This document shows, in pieces, positions 1 through 7,947 of a DNA stretch of 64,000 nt (positions are counted from its first letter, which is position 1; the number at the start of each line of letters is the position of its first letter). The notes below the pieces were generated by a model. It saw only the letters and a list, made by a program, of their open reading frames with translations. It was not told the DNA's origin and did no database searches. The DNA lies in NCBI GenBank assembly GCA_964588555.1, contig CAZPPT010000007.1:11993-75992 (forward strand), read 5' to 3'. This DNA comes from JAGVWJ01 sp964588555 (GTDB lineage Archaea; Micrarchaeota; Micrarchaeia; Anstonellales; Bilamarchaeaceae). Both the position numbers and the translations under genes were made by a program.

Positions 1-168
1 TCTTCGCTTTTTGAGCTTGTCAATACCATGCCGTTCCTTGATTCCGCATTTGTAATCCTCAACCAGACTACTGCACGCCTTGTTGCAAAATTATTCCTGT
101 CAATCGCGGCAATATTCCTATTCCTTTTCTTCTATTATGTGTATAAGAACCTCAAGAACTATGTGTGA
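1..168 (+). CDS. Membrane protein, C-terminal fragment
   Basis: An open frame runs from the window edge to TGA at 166-168, giving the last 55 residues of a protein. The end is a hydrophobic segment rich in Leu, Ile and Phe (AAIFLFLFFYYVY) followed by a short basic tail, so it is probably a C-terminal membrane helix with a cytosolic end. The stop overlaps the next start by one base, which suggests co-transcription and translational coupling with the RecA-fold protein and KaiC-like ATPase downstream. The rest of the gene lies outside the window and I cannot name the family. Confidence 0.6.
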   Translation, partial: SSLFELVNTMPFLDSAFVILNQTTARLVAKLFLSIAAIFLFLFFYYVYKNLKNYV

Positions 169-716
169 TGCGCATGGACGATACCAAGATAGAAATTCCA
201 GAGAAGGGAATCATACTCGTCGTCTCACGTTCAAATCATTATAACGATGTCAATACGCATATCATTAAGTCGATCGTGAATAAGCGCAAGAAAAACTGCC
301 TGTATCTGTCGCTTAACAAGCCAAGCTTTACCCTGCTTGAGGGGTTTGGGGAGGCGGGTATTGACACATCAAAACTTCTTATCATCGACTGTGTAACCCG
401 GCTTGCAGGAGATGAGGTGGAGCGTGCAGGCAATACGATATTTGTCGACTCGCCACAGAACCTCACTGACTTAGGCTCGGTGCTTGACGGCTCCCTCAAA
501 TCCTCTATTGCAAAGGGGTCATTTTTGTTCCTTGACTCCGTTTCAACCATGCTTCTGTACAATGCCGCAAAGAGCGTAGCGGCGTTTATCCATTTTCTGA
601 CGCTTAAGATCCGCTATTATAAGATGGCCGGGATTATTGTATCCCTTGAACAGGAAGATACAAAGCAGATCATTTCCCAGATAAGCCAGTTCTGTGACTC
701 AAAGATCATCATCTGA
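168..716 (+). CDS. RecA/KaiC-fold protein without Walker A
   Basis: This is a 182-residue protein. Its strand-helix layout, the segment LFLDSVSTMLLY (a Walker-B-like strand followed by Ser) and the later GIIVSLEQ resemble the C-terminal half of KaiC-family domains. The position where the P-loop should sit reads VVSRSNHYNDVNTH, with no GxxxxGKS/T, so ATP hydrolysis is unlikely. Such degenerate KaiC relatives occur in archaea beside active KaiC-like ATPases, as here with the gene at 757. I infer a regulatory or partner role in signal transduction. ATG at 168 overlaps the upstream stop; ATG at 174 is also possible. Confidence 0.55.
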   Translation: MRMDDTKIEIPEKGIILVVSRSNHYNDVNTHIIKSIVNKRKKNCLYLSLNKPSFTLLEGFGEAGIDTSKLLIIDCVTRLAGDEVERAGNTIFVDSPQNLTDLGSVLDGSLKSSIAKGSFLFLDSVSTMLLYNAAKSVAAFIHFLTLKIRYYKMAGIIVSLEQEDTKQIISQISQFCDSKIII

Positions 717-727
717 CCCTCAAAAAC

Positions 728-736
728 ATTTAAAAC
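728..736 (+). promoter_or_regulatory. TATA box for KaiC-like gene
   Basis: The string ATTTAAAAC lies about 25 bp upstream of ATG 757, the distance expected for a leaderless archaeal transcript. It is the main reason for choosing ATG 757 over the longer frame. Confidence 0.5.
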
Positions 737-756
737 CTTTAGCGAGTTGTGCATGT

Positions 757-1476
757 ATGTCACTTATAGACCGTATACCGACCGGGATACCCGGCCTTGA
801 CAAGCTTATTGAGGAGGGGCTTCCACAGGGAAACACCGTACTTCTTTCCGGTTCCTGCGGGACTGGCAAAAGCATCTTTGCGCTTCAGTTCTGTTACGCC
901 GGCGCAAAACAATATAATGAGCCGTCTGTTTTTATAACGCTTGAGCAGCGGCCTGACGAAGTAGTCAAGGTAATGCAGTCTTTTGGCTGGGATGTCGACA
1001 AGCTTGTCAAGGACAAGAAGCTTCTTGTGCTAAAGCCAAAGGACGAGGATCCCAAGGTGCTCAAGGAAGCGATCTATTCGGCAGTGAAGGAAACCAAGGC
1101 AAAGCGCCTTGTCATCGATTCCGTTTCGCTCTTAAGCATGTACTTTAAGAACGACTGGGAACTGCGCGAAGGGCTAAAGGATCTCCACTGGCATATCAAG
1201 GACCTCGGGTGCACCACGCTTCTTATTTCAGACATAAAGGAGCGTTCCGCGCTCTATTCACCAAGCGGGTTTGAGGAATTCATTGTCGATGGCGTCATTG
1301 TACTTCGGATCATTTCAAAGGAAGCGGGCGGCGGCCATACCCGTGCACTCTTCATTAGGAAGATGCGCGGCACCGAGCACAGCCTCGACGTGTTTCCCAT
1401 GAAGATCGGTAAAAAGGGCATTGAGGTATTTCCAAACCTTCGGATATTTGAGCAGGAGTACGGGAGGCAGGGATAG
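757..1476 (+). CDS. KaiC-like RecA-superfamily ATPase
   Basis: This is a 239-residue single-domain KaiC relative. The N-terminus carries the family signature TGIPGLDKLI, followed by the Walker A motif SGSCGTGKS (about residues 31-39). A Walker B strand RLVIDSVSLL lies near residue 130. The C-terminal KMRGTEHS matches the KMR...HS element of KaiC-like proteins. Such proteins are thought to act as ATP-dependent switches in archaeal signalling and motility; no partner kinase is visible here apart from the degenerate paralogue directly upstream. The start is set by a TATA box at 728. The stop is one base before the lipoprotein gene. A second, more divergent copy sits at 62389. Confidence 0.85.
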   Translation: MSLIDRIPTGIPGLDKLIEEGLPQGNTVLLSGSCGTGKSIFALQFCYAGAKQYNEPSVFITLEQRPDEVVKVMQSFGWDVDKLVKDKKLLVLKPKDEDPKVLKEAIYSAVKETKAKRLVIDSVSLLSMYFKNDWELREGLKDLHWHIKDLGCTTLLISDIKERSALYSPSGFEEFIVDGVIVLRIISKEAGGGHTRALFIRKMRGTEHSLDVFPMKIGKKGIEVFPNLRIFEQEYGRQG

Positions 1477-1477
1477 C

Positions 1478-3262
1478 ATGAAGAATCTTGGATTAAATAA
1501 AATAGTCATTTTGCAGATATTAGCTGTTCTGCTATTGTTTTTGTTTGGATGCACTGGTACAAATGATATTGAAACTAAGGAAACTAATTTTGAAAGTAAC
1601 TATCTAAACAGCACGAGCGGCAATAGTTCGGCAAATAGTACGGTACACAGTACGAACACATCATCCAATTCTTCAACAAACTTAAGCCAAGGGAATTCGT
1701 CCAATGCTACGCCGAATATGAATACTAATCAATCCATTGTCCTTAATTCAACCATAAACCTAACCACTAATTCAACCATAAATTCATCTATCCAGATGCA
1801 GAATACTAGTTATACAAATATGTCAGTGAATATTTCGTATAATATATCTACTAATGCTACTGTAAATAATTCAGTAAACACCACCTATAACACTTCAATC
1901 AACGTTTCAATGAATGTCTCCACTAATATAACGACAAACAGTCCCTTTGTAAGAGTCGGTGAAATATGCAGCGGAAATGCATCTTGTTATAGCGGAGATT
2001 GTCAGATAAGTACCTGTTCACGCGGATCTATTCCGGAGGGGTATGCGTGTAGGTACGAGGGTATCGATGATGAATGTGATTATGGGCTCGTTTGTACGGG
2101 TGGCCATTGTGTTCGAAAGAACGAGGTGGGCGAGAGCTGCTCCTACGCCGATCAATGTACAAGCGGAGTATGCAATAATTCAATATGTGAAAAGGGGGAT
2201 TCACTTGCGTTGTGTGCCGTCATCAATGATTATGCATATAATGTCAGCGACGCAGACATGAAAGATGTTGCAGCTAAAATGAGTGATTTGCTATATCGCC
2301 GAACAAAGCAACGCCTTTATTTACTTTTTCCCATTGAACGAAAAAATGTCCAGTTTAATTATTCCCAATCTGCTAGCGATTGGATTGATGAATGTTATCT
2401 TAACCATACTATTGATCCGCCAAATGTAGCCGTAGTATATGTCGGGGATCCAAATGTTTTAGGGACGCGTGGCGGGCATACAATTGCATCCAACGATTTA
2501 CGTTCATTGGGTTTTTGCAACAGCTTTGCCTCTCCATTAGTAGGACCCAATTTCATATATGGGGGCAATATCGACTATACGTCGTCTCACTTATATACTG
2601 CACGGTCAGGGGTCCATGAAATCCTTCATTACTTTGGAGTTGATCCTAACGTTAATCTTGAACATAGTGAGGGTTCTCTTTGTTACCTAAATATGGGGGA
2701 CGCAGGATACCGTACGATGATTATGGAGGGCAAAGGAGAATCGCGTGTTGATACGTATGGGGGAATCCCTGGGCCACCAGGGTGGTTTGGCATGTGTCCG
2801 TATGCCCACCAAGCCCTTACACATGTACAAAAAAATGCACAATGCAAAATCAATCCTAATGCAGTGGGGCAAGCTCCGACAAAGGCAAACGGACAAAGTT
2901 GTAGTACGAATACAGAATGTATTTCAGGTCTTTGTGGGGGGCCCTTAGGAGGTGCAGCACAAGTATGTCTTGCCGCCAATCTCGATGTAAATCAATTTTG
3001 TCTTACCGATGTCCAGTGCCGTTCAAATGCATGTGTGGGATACCGTTGTTTTTCACAGCCCCCTGTCGGAACAAATTTACCTCAACATGCTTTTTGTACT
3101 TTAGATTCTCAATGCCAATCTGGTTTTTGTTTTGGTTCTCATTGTGAAGAAAGATTGCAGCCCGGACAACCAAACTACTTACATGCCCAATGTGCGTTTG
3201 GGAGGAGTACTGCGTATTGGGCAGGTGGGGCCATACTGATTGGTGGCCAATGCACGTGGTGA
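1478..3262 (+). CDS. Secreted lipoprotein zinc metalloprotease with Cys-rich modules
   Basis: This 594-residue protein starts with a signal peptide ending in a lipobox-like LFGC (Cys25), so it is probably lipid-anchored outside the cell. Residues 35-165 are a low-complexity Asn/Ser/Thr stretch with dozens of N-x-S/T sequons, which looks like a heavily N-glycosylated stalk. Cys-rich modules follow, then a globular domain with the zinc-protease motif HEILHYFG (His380, Glu381, His384, Gly387) and a later MIMEG that could be a Met-turn. The third zinc ligand is not at the metzincin position (Pro390); His396 is a candidate. At least three more modules of C-x4/5-C-x4-C follow. Base composition of the stalk is AT-richer than neighbouring genes. 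Confidence 0.75.
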   Translation: MKNLGLNKIVILQILAVLLLFLFGCTGTNDIETKETNFESNYLNSTSGNSSANSTVHSTNTSSNSSTNLSQGNSSNATPNMNTNQSIVLNSTINLTTNSTINSSIQMQNTSYTNMSVNISYNISTNATVNNSVNTTYNTSINVSMNVSTNITTNSPFVRVGEICSGNASCYSGDCQISTCSRGSIPEGYACRYEGIDDECDYGLVCTGGHCVRKNEVGESCSYADQCTSGVCNNSICEKGDSLALCAVINDYAYNVSDADMKDVAAKMSDLLYRRTKQRLYLLFPIERKNVQFNYSQSASDWIDECYLNHTIDPPNVAVVYVGDPNVLGTRGGHTIASNDLRSLGFCNSFASPLVGPNFIYGGNIDYTSSHLYTARSGVHEILHYFGVDPNVNLEHSEGSLCYLNMGDAGYRTMIMEGKGESRVDTYGGIPGPPGWFGMCPYAHQALTHVQKNAQCKINPNAVGQAPTKANGQSCSTNTECISGLCGGPLGGAAQVCLAANLDVNQFCLTDVQCRSNACVGYRCFSQPPVGTNLPQHAFCTLDSQCQSGFCFGSHCEERLQPGQPNYLHAQCAFGRSTAYWAGGAILIGGQCTW

Positions 3263-3267
3263 GTTCC

Positions 3268-3624
3268 ATGAAAAACCTTGCCCCAGACATCATGCGCCAG
3301 CGTTTGTTACTTGAAGGATTTTATACAGTTAAGGTCGACAAAACAACGATTCGCCACTATTTCAAAACGATTACCTCCGCGCTCAAGCTTAGAGTATATG
3401 GAAAGCCCGTTATTTTTTCACCTGGCGGCATTGGCAAAAAAGAGAATCAGGGATACGACGCGTTCATTCCCCTTATTGATTCGGGCATTTCACTCTATAT
3501 TTGGGGCAACGCGCGTTTCTTATCATTAATTATCTATACGTGCAAATCATTTGATGAAAAGAAGGCGATTGCGGCAACGAAGAGGTTTTTTAAGATACAA
3601 AAGATTGAATCTGAATCCTTCTAA
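3268..3624 (+). CDS. SpeD-like (AdoMet decarboxylase family) protein
   Basis: This 118-residue protein aligns by eye with small prokaryotic S-adenosylmethionine decarboxylase proenzymes. IDSGISLYIW corresponds to the family's ES-HLTIH segment, and IIYTCKSFD to the VYTCGDLD segment. The processing serine (Ser72) and the catalytic cysteine (Cys92) are both present and 20 residues apart, as Ser63/Cys83 are in Bacillus SpeH. The self-cleavage Glu-Ser is Asp-Ser here, and the His needed for processing (SpeH His68) is replaced by Tyr. It may be a pyruvoyl enzyme with altered substrate or an unprocessed paralogue. It follows the metalloprotease by 5 bp. Its 3' end overlaps the convergent gene. Confidence 0.6.
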   Translation: MKNLAPDIMRQRLLLEGFYTVKVDKTTIRHYFKTITSALKLRVYGKPVIFSPGGIGKKENQGYDAFIPLIDSGISLYIWGNARFLSLIIYTCKSFDEKKAIAATKRFFKIQKIESESF

Positions 3625-4568
3625 CTATTTATCTTTAAAGCATACTTAATCCTTTTCTTTGCTATTCGAGAATATTCACGAATTTTTTTAGGATTATTAT
3701 CAATAGCCCATTTAAGTTTGTCAAAAGATACAACAAGTAAAAATTTACTGATTTCTTTCTTTAGTCGAACAAATCTCTTTTGTGAGATGCCGTACCCTTT
3801 CAAAAAATAGTTTATCTCTTCATTTGTCGGGTCATTGTGCCCCATGTGTCCCCAGCCTAAAATTTCTACAAATTCAGAGTGCGGGACAATATTTGCTTCT
3901 GCACAACCCCAATCAATAAGAAAAACTTTATTGGTTTTGTCTACGACTACATTTCTTAGCGATAAATCATTATGGGCAAGTCCTATTTTGTGTTTTTTAT
4001 TCTTCAAATCAGCAAAATATTTTTTAATTATTGGTAATTGTTTATCGCCGTATACATTCGATCTCTTAAGTTTATCTTTCTTATTTAAGCTAGCGATATT
4101 ATAATCAATATACTTATCCCAAGATTCTAAAAATTTTCTTTTATCTGATGAGAATGCAGGCCCATATCCTCTTACTTTTATCGAGTTAATGCGTTTTGCA
4201 TAGTTGCCTAATGTGAACCAGACGTGTTTTCTATTCTTTATTTCTTTATCATTTTTACCTTCTATAAATTCATAAATCATATACGAACTATTTTTATATT
4301 TTCCAATTTTTAAAATTTTGGGGACGGCTACGCCCTTTATCTTAGCTTTTTTTATGCACCACTCTTCTTTTTTAAATTCTTTATACCTATTTGATTTTGT
4401 GTTTATTCGCAATATAATTTTTTTGGTTTTCCCCTCTGCTATAAATATTTGATTTACCTCTCCTTTTCCAATAATTGGCTTAATTTTCTTTATGTCTTGC
4501 TTTAAAGAGACTGAGCTAACTTTCTCTATTACTTTTTTTTCCATATGCATAGCTTCAGAATATATCAT
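3621..4568 (-). CDS. APH/choline-kinase-like phosphotransferase
   Basis: This 315-residue protein has a protein-kinase-like fold. The catalytic loop is LAHNDLSLRNVVV (HND...N), and the metal-binding motif is FLIDWGCAE (IDW), as in aminoglycoside phosphotransferase and choline kinase relatives. The N-terminal lobe has IILRIN as a candidate ATP-lysine strand and YEFIEGKND as the hinge. The substrate is unknown; small alcohols, sugars and aminoglycosides are all possible. The gene is markedly AT-rich and Lys-rich compared with the flanks and sits beside a toxin-antitoxin pair, which suggests horizontal gain. Met at 4550 is an alternative start. Confidence 0.7.
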   Translation of the reverse strand: MIYSEAMHMEKKVIEKVSSVSLKQDIKKIKPIIGKGEVNQIFIAEGKTKKIILRINTKSNRYKEFKKEEWCIKKAKIKGVAVPKILKIGKYKNSSYMIYEFIEGKNDKEIKNRKHVWFTLGNYAKRINSIKVRGYGPAFSSDKRKFLESWDKYIDYNIASLNKKDKLKRSNVYGDKQLPIIKKYFADLKNKKHKIGLAHNDLSLRNVVVDKTNKVFLIDWGCAEANIVPHSEFVEILGWGHMGHNDPTNEEINYFLKGYGISQKRFVRLKKEISKFLLVVSFDKLKWAIDNNPKKIREYSRIAKKRIKYALKINS

Positions 4569-4618
4569 TTTAATTTATAGCACGAAGCTTTAAATAAGGA
4601 AATTATACAATTTAGACT

Positions 4619-4798
4619 ATGTCAAATGTAAATATAAACCATCTTCATAAGGAAATCGTAGCAATCAAACAAGATGTTGAACTAATCAAAAATATATTGT
4701 ATGAAGAAGGGGAACTAACTGAAGAAGCAAAAAAAAGACTTGCAAAAGCACGCGCCACCCCTCGTTCAGCTTATAGTAAGTTGGAAGAGCTCGATTAG
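4619..4798 (+). CDS. Antitoxin of RelBE-type pair
   Basis: This 59-residue acidic protein begins at ATG 4619 and ends one base before the toxin start at 4799. The N-terminal helix (HKEIVAIKQDVELIKN) and the motif LTEEAKKRLAKAR are typical of small archaeal antitoxins paired with RelE-family toxins. A TATA-like TTTAAATA at 4589-4596 lies about 27 bp upstream. Function is inferred from size, charge and the tight coupling to the toxin gene rather than from a clear family signature. Confidence 0.65.
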   Translation: MSNVNINHLHKEIVAIKQDVELIKNILYEEGELTEEAKKRLAKARATPRSAYSKLEELD

Positions 4799-5053
4799 AT
4801 GGCATTGGAAGTCCAACTCCATCCAGATGTTGTCGAATTTTTGAACAGTTGTTTACCTGAGTTAAGGGAGCGAATAAAAAAGAAATTGTTTTCTCTTAAG
4901 GAGAATCCCTTTTACTATTTAGAACATTTTGAAGGAGATCATTATAAACTACGGATTGGTGATTATCGCGCACTGGTTGATATTGATTTTGAAAAGAAAG
5001 TAATTTTGATTCAAGTGATTGATCACAGAGGAAGAATTTATAAGAAAAAATAA
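4799..5053 (+). CDS. RelE/ParE-family toxin
   Basis: This 84-residue protein has the RelE-fold sequence pattern: an N-terminal strand (ALEVQLHPDVVEFL), two helices, then YKLRIGDYRALVDID and a C-terminal strand ending DHRGRIYKK. RelE toxins cleave mRNA on the ribosome; the RIGDYR motif and the basic C-terminal HRGRIY are the usual conserved parts. It directly follows its antitoxin with no spacer. It is related to the toxin at 26800, which shares LRVGDYR and HRKNIY at the same places. Confidence 0.8.
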   Translation: MALEVQLHPDVVEFLNSCLPELRERIKKKLFSLKENPFYYLEHFEGDHYKLRIGDYRALVDIDFEKKVILIQVIDHRGRIYKKK

Positions 5054-5063
5054 AAACGCACAG

Positions 5064-5450
5064 TTATTTATCCCACAAGAATGGAAGCAGTTCCCTCAGT
5101 TTTACTGTTTTACCATTTGCGATAATCACATCTGCGTCAAGATTCTCGTCATGAATCTGGTGCATGAACTCGCGGCATTTGCCGTACGGCGGGATAATCC
5201 CAAATTCTGAAACTGCTACTATTTTTTTTATCCTGTACTCGCCAGCCGTAATCATCGCTGCAATTGCACTTTGTTCTGCACAAAATCCCATTCCTGCAAT
5301 CGCATCAATGCAAACGCCAAGATACACATCTCCTTTCTTAGTAAGAAGCGCGCACCCAACGTCAGCGGCGGTAAATCCGTGCCTTATTTTTATTGGTTTT
5401 AAAAGAGATTTTGCCTTTTGAATAAGTTCCTCATCTGTTACCAATGCCAT
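5064..5450 (-). CDS. Cytidine deaminase-like zinc enzyme
   Basis: This 128-residue enzyme has the cytidine deaminase zinc site. FCAEQSAIAA supplies the first Cys and the proton-shuttling Glu (family consensus C/HAE), and PPYGKCREF supplies the Pro-x-x-Cys half, with only one Cys visible (GKC) where the family usually has PCGxC. The first Cys of the PCxxC pair is therefore replaced by Tyr, as in some blasticidin-S-deaminase-like members. It would hydrolyse (deoxy)cytidine to (deoxy)uridine in pyrimidine salvage. It lies directly downstream of pyrE with a 1-bp gap, which supports a pyrimidine role. ATG 5450 is chosen because the longer frame would lie inside pyrE. Confidence 0.75.
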   Translation of the reverse strand: MALVTDEELIQKAKSLLKPIKIRHGFTAADVGCALLTKKGDVYLGVCIDAIAGMGFCAEQSAIAAMITAGEYRIKKIVAVSEFGIIPPYGKCREFMHQIHDENLDADVIIANGKTVKLRELLPFLWDK

Positions 5451-5451
5451 T

Positions 5452-6108
5452 TTATACGCCGTACTTCTTTCGGTACTCAAGGAAGCTCTTGTAAATTTTA
5501 TCATCAACGTATACTTTTCCATCGACTTCTTTATTCTTAAGGTGCTCAAAAATATCGCTTATGGTCGTGATGCTGTGGACCGGAATGCCGGTGCCGTTCG
5601 TAAATTCCTCAATGGCATTTAAGCGCATTCCGCGTTCCTGGCGGTCAACTGCGATCACAATGCCTGCCACGTCGCCCTTTACGCTCTTTATCTTGTTTAC
5701 CGCCTCAACCTTTGTTTCACCAGTTGTAAAAACATCATCAACAATGACTACCTTTGCGCCATAGTCTATCTCAGGGCCGACAAGCGCGCTTGCATCCGCG
5801 TATGTTTTCTTCTCCTTTCGGTCAAAAAGCCACGGCTTATCCACGCCAAATTCCTTGTGGAGCGCAATTGTTGTGCTTACTGCAAGCGGGATACCCTTGT
5901 ATGCGGGACCGAAAACAACGTCAATATTGTTTCCATATGTCTCATTAATCTTCTGCGCAAAGTATTTGCCAAGCTCGTAGCTTGATCCGCCGCTTGAGAT
6001 GACTCCGGTACTGATAAAAAACGGCGAATTCCGCCCGCTCTTCAATACAAAATCACCAAACTTGACCGCACCAACTTTTGCCAAAAATTCGATAAATGAA
6101 GTGTTCAT
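5452..6108 (-). CDS. pyrE: Orotate phosphoribosyltransferase
   Basis: This 218-residue enzyme converts orotate and PRPP to orotidine 5'-monophosphate, the penultimate step of UMP synthesis. The PRPP-binding motif VVIVDDVFTTGET is clear near residue 122, and the substrate loop DRKEKKTYADAS lies just before it. The N-terminal FGDFVLKSGRNSPFF is the characteristic OPRTase start. No OMP decarboxylase is next to it. It is followed by the cytidine deaminase gene in the same direction. Confidence 0.93.
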   Translation of the reverse strand: MNTSFIEFLAKVGAVKFGDFVLKSGRNSPFFISTGVISSGGSSYELGKYFAQKINETYGNNIDVVFGPAYKGIPLAVSTTIALHKEFGVDKPWLFDRKEKKTYADASALVGPEIDYGAKVVIVDDVFTTGETKVEAVNKIKSVKGDVAGIVIAVDRQERGMRLNAIEEFTNGTGIPVHSITTISDIFEHLKNKEVDGKVYVDDKIYKSFLEYRKKYGV

Positions 6109-6140
6109 GGTCTAATCTTTGGTAGCAGGAATTTTAAACA

Positions 6141-6887
6141 TTATCCAAGTGCAACCCCTGCCCATGCGCCAACTGCGTATCCGATGAATGCCGCAACCAA
6201 GCCGATAACGGTCATCTCAAGGCCGGTCTTCCACCAAACCCCAGTCGTCGTCTTTCCCTTATATGCGCCTGCAAAGAAAAGTGCAAGTGCGGAAAATGCA
6301 AGCGCAGGCATTGTTGCGTCAGTCACTGACAAGAAGAAAAACGGTATGAGCGGAATAAATGAGCCTGCAAACGCGGAAATGCCTACTACAAGCCCTTCAC
6401 GTACTGGCTTAATGTCCTTACTTTCCGATAACCCGAGTTCCTCGGTCATCATGGTGTCAAGCCACATTTTTTCATCGCTGCAAATCTTATTGACAATCTC
6501 CTCAAGCTGCCTTCCTTCAAAACCCTTCTTTTTGTAGATAAGGCGGACCTCCTCGCGTTCGACATCAGGTATTTCGCGTATTTCGCGCCGTTCCCGTTCA
6601 AGCTCCCTAAAATAGTAATCCCGTTGTGCCTTGCCTGACGTATATGCAACTGCCGCCATGGAGATGCTTTCCGCAAACGTCGCAGCCAAACCGCCGACAA
6701 TCACCGCGCCTGACCCGATGCCTGGGTTGACGCTTACTGCAGCGGCAAGCCCAAGAACAATTCCAAGGACGTTTACAAGGCCGTCCTGCCCGCCAAGAAT
6801 CACCTGCCGGAGGAATGAGCCGTGGTCTGTTTTTACATGCGTTTTAGTATGAAACCTTTCTTGCGCTTCCTTGATCGTCTTTGCCAT
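6141..6887 (-). CDS. VIT1/CCC1-family iron/manganese transporter
   Basis: This 248-residue membrane protein has the VIT1/CCC1 layout. A cytosolic N-terminus leads into RQVILGGQDGLVNVLGIV in the first helix, then AATFAESISMAAVAYTSG in the second. A charged cytosolic loop rich in Glu (residues 88-150) holds the metal-binding helices, and hydrophobic helices follow at the C-terminus. Family members export or sequester Fe2+ and Mn2+. The loop carries the E-rich pattern (EREIREIPDVEREEV) expected for metal capture. It has its own promoter region shared divergently with the gene at 7085. Confidence 0.8.
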   Translation of the reverse strand: MAKTIKEAQERFHTKTHVKTDHGSFLRQVILGGQDGLVNVLGIVLGLAAAVSVNPGIGSGAVIVGGLAATFAESISMAAVAYTSGKAQRDYYFRELERERREIREIPDVEREEVRLIYKKKGFEGRQLEEIVNKICSDEKMWLDTMMTEELGLSESKDIKPVREGLVVGISAFAGSFIPLIPFFFLSVTDATMPALAFSALALFFAGAYKGKTTTGVWWKTGLEMTVIGLVAAFIGYAVGAWAGVALG

Positions 6888-7084
6888 GCATGAGTTTCGA
6901 GCGCATGATTTTTAATGCGTGGACTCATTTTTATGGCGTTTTTAAGTTTGTACTAAATTATAAATTTTATAATATTTTTAATATAAATCAACAATTTTAA
7001 TTTATTTTTGTGTTTTTAACAACATTTTTATAGTAAATATTATAATGTCTGTCCTGTGTAAGGACTGGTGCGACAGGTATCCAC
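6888..7084. promoter_or_regulatory. AT-rich divergent promoter region
   Basis: These 197 bp separate the VIT1-like gene and the gene at 7085. They hold several TATA-like strings on both strands (for example TTTTTATAG near 7026 on the plus strand). The last 40 bp before ATG 7085 contain small inverted repeats (GTCC/GGAC and TGTC/GACA) that could form a leader hairpin. I see no RNA gene. Confidence 0.4.
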
Positions 7085-7900
7085 ATGGCCGCAACCATTC
7101 AAAAGATAAAGCCGACCGGCATACGGGCATCCTGGTTACGGGCACGGGAGTACGTAAAAGATAAGGGCGGCCTGCCATCCCATGTGCTTCATGATGATCT
7201 TCTTGTGCGTGCATGGCCAGCCTTACCGCAGGCACAACGGGAATTATTTGAAAGCTATTACCCTGCCTGGGCACGGGAGGTACTGGTATATCCGAAGACA
7301 AATAAGCGGTTCAAACGCGGAAATGACATCCTTGACCCCCACCAAGACAATTCCGGCAGGGTATGGGTATTTCCTGCATTTGCCGTTCCTTACGAGGCAT
7401 TTGAACAAAAAAATGTAGTTCTCCTTGTGGATCCTGAGGAAATTGAACTCACGCGAACTCGAGTAGTTGTCCTTGCCGACCCGGAGTCTGTTATTGCATT
7501 ATCTACTGCCGTATGGAAAATCGGCGGGAGCGGCATGGTAGATGAGGATACGCGGATCCCGCTTGAAGTTGACCGTGGCTTATTTAAGCGCCTCAAGGAG
7601 CACCAGAAACGATGGCTTTGGAGGATGGACGGTTTTGGCGTCAGGCCGATACACCGTAACGTGAATGTATTTAACGGAGGACGGGACATCTTTGGAGGTG
7701 GCAGCTATGATCTTGAGTTTGGTGCGGGCCATGCTGACACAGAGGAATCCCTTTTAGTGAATGGCGTGAATCGTAGTGAGCTTGAAACGATGGTTCATGC
7801 AGCCCATGCAAGCATTTCAAGCGCATTACGGCATGTACCTTCTGAAACGCTTGCAGATGCAACCGAGCTTGTCAGTCGCCTTGATTCGGCGTTGAAATAA
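7085..7900 (+). CDS. Uncharacterised protein, 271 aa
   Basis: I do not recognise this soluble protein. It begins with a basic Trp-rich segment (IRASWLRAREYVKDKGG) and continues with KNVVLLVDPEEIELTRTRVVVLADPESV, an alternation of strands that could be a small alpha/beta domain. A Gly-rich stretch (NGGRDIFGGGSYDLEFGAGH) lies near residues 198-217. The C-terminus is helical. No membrane segment or catalytic motif stands out. It precedes the secretion ATPase gene by 47 bp, but that gene has its own TATA box at about 7916, so co-transcription is uncertain. Confidence 0.6.
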   Translation: MAATIQKIKPTGIRASWLRAREYVKDKGGLPSHVLHDDLLVRAWPALPQAQRELFESYYPAWAREVLVYPKTNKRFKRGNDILDPHQDNSGRVWVFPAFAVPYEAFEQKNVVLLVDPEEIELTRTRVVVLADPESVIALSTAVWKIGGSGMVDEDTRIPLEVDRGLFKRLKEHQKRWLWRMDGFGVRPIHRNVNVFNGGRDIFGGGSYDLEFGAGHADTEESLLVNGVNRSELETMVHAAHASISSALRHVPSETLADATELVSRLDSALK

Positions 7901-7947
7901 CCTCCCGTGGGCACAAATTTAAAAACCATAAATGCCTTACTAGTCAT

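Noticed and set aside
4569..4618. Separate leader peptide before the first RelBE-type pair
   Set aside because: The stretch contains only the TATA-like box; there is no start codon with a matching reading frame of useful length.
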